Below, one piece after another: positions 60,685-64,000 of a stretch of DNA of 64,000 nt. Position numbers and translations under genes: made by a program. How positions within the stretch are numbered: position 1 is the first letter of the stretch; every line of letters begins with the position of its first letter. The notes under the pieces are model-generated. The model ran no database searches and was not told the origin of the DNA. It saw only the letters and a program-made list of their open reading frames with translations. Source of the stretch: Fluviicola taffensis DSM 16823 (lineage in GTDB: Bacteria; Bacteroidota; Bacteroidia; Flavobacteriales_D; Crocinitomicaceae); assembly GCF_000194605.1 (NCBI RefSeq), contig NC_015321.1:3472001-3536000 (forward strand). Reading direction: 5' to 3'.

Positions 60685-60716
60685 TTTTAGTTGATAATCA
60701 TATTTCACAAATCAAG

Positions 60717-61391
60717 ATGAAGGAAAAACAAAAAGCTCAATTGGGAACTATCCGCTTGACAGATCGTTTGTTAGAAGAACGTCTGAAAAATTTGCCCCAT
60801 TTGGATTCTTCGTCAATTGCATTGAATGAACTCATTAGTTTGGTAAAAGAAGGAGTAACGGAATTCCCAAAAGAACTGATTCAGCAAGTAGCAATCCAAG
60901 ATTTGTTGAATGCGCTCAAGAAATCTCATGGAATCTATTTGAATATCAAGCTTCCTGAAATTGAGCAATCGATTTACAACTTATACAGCAAACAAACCAA
61001 TTCCGACAATGTTTTACTGATGCTTTGTGGCTTTTTCATTTCTTATCAGAAGAAGTTGGTGGCACACATTCAGTACGAAGAAGTCTTTTTATTTCCTTAT
61101 ATTCAATCCTTGCTTGAGTTTCAAAAATCAGGAACAGCAATTGATCGCGAACGATTTGGGAACTTTACCTTGAAGCAGTTTTTTGACAATCATTCGAACT
61201 TGGAAGAAGACTTGAACGATGTTCGGAGTAAAATCACAGAGAATATTGACGGATTAAAAACTCCGTTGGCATTCCGCATTTTCATGATACAGTTGGAGCA
61301 TTTTGAAAAAGATTTGGCCATTCATGCTGTTTTGGAAGATGATGTGCTTCTACCGAGATTAGTGGAGATGGAAATTCATTTGCTTGGCTAA
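60717..61391 (+). CDS. Hemerythrin-domain protein
   Basis: Start ATG 60717 is set by the promoter just upstream. The 224-aa protein has iron-ligand-like motifs of HHE hemerythrins: KKSHGIYLNIKLPEIE, KLVAHIQYEEVFLFPYI, FFDNHSNLEEDL and LAIHAVLEDDVLLPRL, which supply His and acidic residues for a di-iron site. Similar proteins repair iron-sulfur clusters under nitrosative stress (RIC-like) but a specific role is not shown here. Confidence 0.82.
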   Translation: MKEKQKAQLGTIRLTDRLLEERLKNLPHLDSSSIALNELISLVKEGVTEFPKELIQQVAIQDLLNALKKSHGIYLNIKLPEIEQSIYNLYSKQTNSDNVLLMLCGFFISYQKKLVAHIQYEEVFLFPYIQSLLEFQKSGTAIDRERFGNFTLKQFFDNHSNLEEDLNDVRSKITENIDGLKTPLAFRIFMIQLEHFEKDLAIHAVLEDDVLLPRLVEMEIHLLG

Positions 61392-61537
61392 AAGAGGAGA
61401 GACGTAAGACAAAAGACCAGATTAGTCTGAAGTCTCTAATCTTTCATCTTAAGTCTTTTTTGACTTTTCAATTTTACACATTCAATTTGTTTGGCTTAAT
61501 ATTTGTCTTTTCGTAACTTCAACAAAAAATAATTAGA

Positions 61538-62386
61538 ATGAAACTAACATTCCTTGCATTTGTAGCTTTGTTAAGCTCAACCTCATTTGGTCAAATAACC
61601 TTCGAACACGGAACACTAGAAGAAGCATTGGCCAAAGCGAAAACTGCCAAAAAACCACTTTTTGTAGATGTTTATGCAACTTGGTGTGGACCCTGTAAAC
61701 AAATGGCTGCAACAGCATTTGTGGATCCAGAGGTAACTGCTTTTTACAATAAAAGTTTCATTTCTTTGAAATTAGACGGTGAAAAGAATGATGGGCCAAG
61801 CGTGATGCAGAAGTATGGCATCTCAGCGTATCCTACTTTATTGTATTTCAATGCGAATGGAGAATTAGCAGGGAAAGTTGTTGGAGCTTTGCAGGCGAAA
61901 CAATTGCTTTCTAAAGGGCAAGAGATTGTTAATCCAGAAGGAAATCCGGTGTTTGCAGCAACAAAAGTTTACAACAAATCCAAAAAGAAACAGACTGATT
62001 TAAAAACGTATGTTCAAGTATTAAGCGTCAATGAACACGATTCTTTGCCAAAATATGCTGAGGAATACTACAAAAAGTATCCAAATTTGAATTTAAAAGA
62101 TTCGGTTGAATTGAAAGTGTTTTTGGCTGCAGTGCACGATTATAAATCCCCTTTGAGCAAACAATTCTTGAATGATGAGCAGAATGTGAAAAATCAAGAA
62201 GCTTATTTAGGGAAAATCAATGATTATTTCATGACGACTTATCAAGCTGCTAAAACGGCTAATAGCTTCGAAATGATGGAAAATATGGTTGTCGAAATTT
62301 TTCCGTACCTGCAAAAATGTAACATTCCAGATTTACCTTCACAAGCAGACTATTTGGTGTATGTAAAAGAGCAATTTGGAAAGTAA
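61538..62386 (+). CDS. Exported thioredoxin-family protein
   Basis: This 282-aa protein has a signal peptide (FVALLSSTSFGQ) and a thioredoxin domain (about 20-135) with VDVYATWCGPCKQMAATAF and KYGISAYPTLLYF. The C-terminal 150 residues are helical with no family call. It may act in periplasmic disulfide exchange. A strong terminator follows. Confidence 0.88.
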   Translation: MKLTFLAFVALLSSTSFGQITFEHGTLEEALAKAKTAKKPLFVDVYATWCGPCKQMAATAFVDPEVTAFYNKSFISLKLDGEKNDGPSVMQKYGISAYPTLLYFNANGELAGKVVGALQAKQLLSKGQEIVNPEGNPVFAATKVYNKSKKKQTDLKTYVQVLSVNEHDSLPKYAEEYYKKYPNLNLKDSVELKVFLAAVHDYKSPLSKQFLNDEQNVKNQEAYLGKINDYFMTTYQAAKTANSFEMMENMVVEIFPYLQKCNIPDLPSQADYLVYVKEQFGK

Positions 62387-62411
62387 AATAATTAGTTATA
62401 CTTAAGTTCTC

Positions 62412-62453
62412 AATAGAGCCAACTCATTATTAACGAGTTGGCTCTATTTTTTT
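62412..62453 (+). terminator. Strong terminator after the thioredoxin gene
   Basis: 14-bp perfect stem AATAGAGCCAACTC (62412-62425) with GAGTTGGCTCTATT (62435-62448), then a T run. Confidence 0.85.
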
Positions 62454-62573
62454 GATCTAGATGAACTGTAAGTGAGATTTGTGTAACAATCGCGTATTAA
62501 TCTGTAATGAATGATGGGTTGTTGTTGGTCACCTTTGTTGACAAGAAAGAGTATTCATCTTAAAACAAACATC

Positions 62574-62807
62574 ATGTCAACAGAAAAAAACACAAATCCA
62601 AGTTCAGAGAACAAAACAGGGTCATTTAAAATTTCAGGTGATTGGGCAAAACAATCTACTCAATTGAAAGAAAAATTCACTCAATTAACAGATTCAGATT
62701 TGAAATTTGAACCAGGTAAAGAAAATGAATTACTTACTCGTGTTGAAACGAGATTGAACAAAAAACGCGATGAGGTAATTAACATCATTAACAAATGTGA
62801 AGTTTAA
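62574..62807 (+). CDS. CsbD-like stress-response protein
   Basis: This 77-aa protein (ATG 62574, preferred over the longer frame with odd N-terminus) has ISGDWAKQSTQLKEKFTQLTDSDLKFEPGKENELLTRVETRLNKKRDEV, the CsbD pattern of WNxxxGKxKxxWGxLTDDDL in a shorter form. CsbD proteins are general stress proteins in many bacteria. A hairpin terminator follows. Confidence 0.75.
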   Translation: MSTEKNTNPSSENKTGSFKISGDWAKQSTQLKEKFTQLTDSDLKFEPGKENELLTRVETRLNKKRDEVINIINKCEV

Positions 62808-62874
62808 TCTTCATTTTTGATTAGATCAGAAGTTTAGTAGTATTTGCTAATAGAGTTCTGTTTTAGTGTACAGA

Positions 62875-62909
62875 AAAAGCGTAACCAAGGCATAAGGTTG
62901 CGCTTTTTT
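62875..62909 (+). terminator. Terminator after the CsbD-like gene
   Basis: AAAAGCGTAACC (62875-62886) pairs with GGTTGCGCTTTT (62896-62907) with one G-U pair, and T residues follow. Confidence 0.75.
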
Positions 62910-63083
62910 GCTTTGTATCATCTTCAAATCTATTGAACGTTTTTAGCTTTTGAACTCTTTTAACTTGAATTACAACTAGTGTGATATATGTAACAATTAA
63001 AGCAACTTGTGTAATACATTGAAATAACAAGAAGTTCATCTTTGTAGCGTGAAAATGAATTCACTATTAATACTCAGTAAGTC

Positions 63084-63527
63084 ATGAAAAAATCAATTTT
63101 ATCCATTATTACTTTTACAGTTTTTAGTTTTCTAATAACTAGTTGTACGTCTCGTCCAGACTCAGGAAAAGTTGAAAATGCAGCAGAAGATGTTCAAGAT
63201 GCAAAAGATGATTTGGATAAAGCAAATAGCGAATATGCAGAAGAAGTGATGAATTATCGTGCAGAAGTGCAACAGAGTATAGATGAGAACAAGCAGTTAG
63301 TTGCTGAATTGAAGAACGAAAAAGCATTAGCGAAGAAAGAGGAAGCACTTGCTAGAAATGAGAAAATTGCTGCAATCGAAAAACGAAACAGAGAATTAGA
63401 ATTGCGTATGACCGATTATAAAGGTGATAGCAAAGAAAACTGGAAAGAGTTTAAAAGAGAATTCAACAATGACATGAATGAATTAGGAAAATCGTTCAAA
63501 GATCTTGGAAAAGATAATGTAAAATAA
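63084..63527 (+). CDS. Small coiled-coil lipoprotein
   Basis: This 147-aa protein has a lipobox (FSFLITSCTS, Cys about 21) followed by a long charged helix with heptad-like pattern (VENAAEDVQDAKDDLDKANSEYAEEVMNYRAEVQQSIDENKQLVAEL). It resembles stress-induced envelope lipoproteins of the phylum; function unknown. Confidence 0.72.
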   Translation: MKKSILSIITFTVFSFLITSCTSRPDSGKVENAAEDVQDAKDDLDKANSEYAEEVMNYRAEVQQSIDENKQLVAELKNEKALAKKEEALARNEKIAAIEKRNRELELRMTDYKGDSKENWKEFKREFNNDMNELGKSFKDLGKDNVK

Positions 63528-63612
63528 ATGTGAAAAACAGTTTTCAGAATGAAGATTTTCTATTGCTCAAATCAATAGTAGAATAATTGTTCTGAGAATT
63601 GGAGAGTGGAGG

Positions 63613-63643
63613 AAGGAGTAATGTAAGAGTTACTCCTTTTTTA
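63613..63643 (+). terminator. Terminator after the coiled-coil lipoprotein
   Basis: AAGGAGTAA (63613-63621) pairs with TTACTCCTT (63630-63638), then a T run. Confidence 0.75.
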
Positions 63644-63726
63644 GTAATAAAAATTTTAATGCTAACAGAAAAATTGAGATTTAGAACCAACAAGTGATCA
63701 GATAAAGGATAACTAAAAAAAAAAAG

Positions 63727-64000
63727 ATGGGAAATTCAATCAGTAAAAGTGAATTAAATTGGTTTCAGTTATTTTTGAATCGACTCAAAATAATGTCTAG
63801 AAGCAAGCGTAAAAGAGCAGAAGTTCATCAGCAAGAAACGATGAAAATCATGGATCGAATTTCAGAAATTAAAAACAAACATCCAGAATTGATTAAGTAC
63901 TTAAATGAAATGCCACAATTTCCTACAAGTGCCAATGATTCTGAAATTCGATTGAAAGATTTGATGCAGTATCACAATTCTTTGTTGGAGCTATTGGAGA
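63727..64000 (+). CDS. Hypothetical protein, 3'-truncated by the window edge
   Basis: ATG 63727 opens a frame that reaches the end of the window (about 91 codons). The visible part is basic and helical (MGNSISKSELNWFQLFLNRLKIMSRSKRKRAEVHQQETMKIMDRI ... LKDLMQYHNSLLELLE). No domain recognised. Confidence 0.6.
   Translation, partial: MGNSISKSELNWFQLFLNRLKIMSRSKRKRAEVHQQETMKIMDRISEIKNKHPELIKYLNEMPQFPTSANDSEIRLKDLMQYHNSLLELLE

Noticed and set aside
60654-60716. Upstream TTG start for the hemerythrin gene
   Set aside because: The TTG is the -33 element and TACATTTG the -7 box of a promoter, so transcription starts after this point.
62487-62500. Further copy of the sulfur operator (GTAAC near 62484)
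   Set aside because: The second half-site GTNRC is not at the right distance and no box follows at 22 bp.

Overview
The window looks like a piece of a Bacteroidota chromosome, most likely Flavobacteriales (a Crocinitomicaceae/Fluviicola-like genome is my guess). The support is AT-rich coding sequence, promoters with -7 boxes of the TAnnTTTG type, a type IX secretion (T9SS) C-terminal sorting domain, and families typical of the phylum (DUF2490, DUF6132, DUF6428, DUF6943, ISAon1-like transposase, TPR histidine kinases). No tRNA, rRNA or CRISPR array was found.

Layout. (1) 1-1045: tail of a mobile element, with a replication-type protein open at the left edge and a DnaC-like ATPase. (2) 1368-12910: a sulfane-sulfur island in three transcription units: persulfide-dioxygenase-like MBL-rhodanese, thiol methyltransferase, YeeE/YedE transporters; TauE/SafE exporter and a truncated sulfide:quinone oxidoreductase; rhodaneses, a rhodanese-thioredoxin fusion and a Crp/Fnr regulator; DoxX, DsrE and a SoxB-like metallophosphoesterase. 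Four promoters carry the same motif, TGTAAC-N4-GTNRC, with exactly 22 bp between it and the -7 box, which predicts a regulon for the local Crp/Fnr protein. (3) 13154-24300: defence island part one: XRE regulators, a five-gene operon (XRE, double-GHKL kinase-like ATPase, receiver protein, HNH nuclease, Eco57I-like methylase), then a type III CBASS (CD-NTase, HORMA, TRIP13-like ATPase, membrane-NUDIX effector). (4) 24648-29403: remnant of a mobile element, with DUF6943, a minus-strand cassette of tiny membrane and paralogous proteins plus a 249-aa possible structural protein, a tRNA-end-like scar, an ISAon1-type insertion sequence and a decayed second copy of the DnaC-like ATPase. (5) 29505-41292: defence island part two: XRE, PLD-SNF2 helicase, DUF1016 nuclease, large Eco57I-like methylase, RecF-like ATPase and a GHKL stub in one overlapping operon, followed by a toxin-antitoxin-SecB-like chaperone (TAC) module. 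(6) 41324-64000: ordinary chromosome: lipoproteins, two TPR kinase/regulator pairs, T9SS cargo, an ABC transporter, an arsenic operon, and VWA, hemerythrin, thioredoxin and CsbD-like genes.

The best candidates for undescribed biology are the GHKL-kinase/receiver/HNH/methylase operon (14678-20403), the PLD-helicase/DUF1016/methylase/ATPase operon (29505-39812), the virion-like small-gene cassette (24648-27297), and the shared operator-promoter architecture of the sulfur island.
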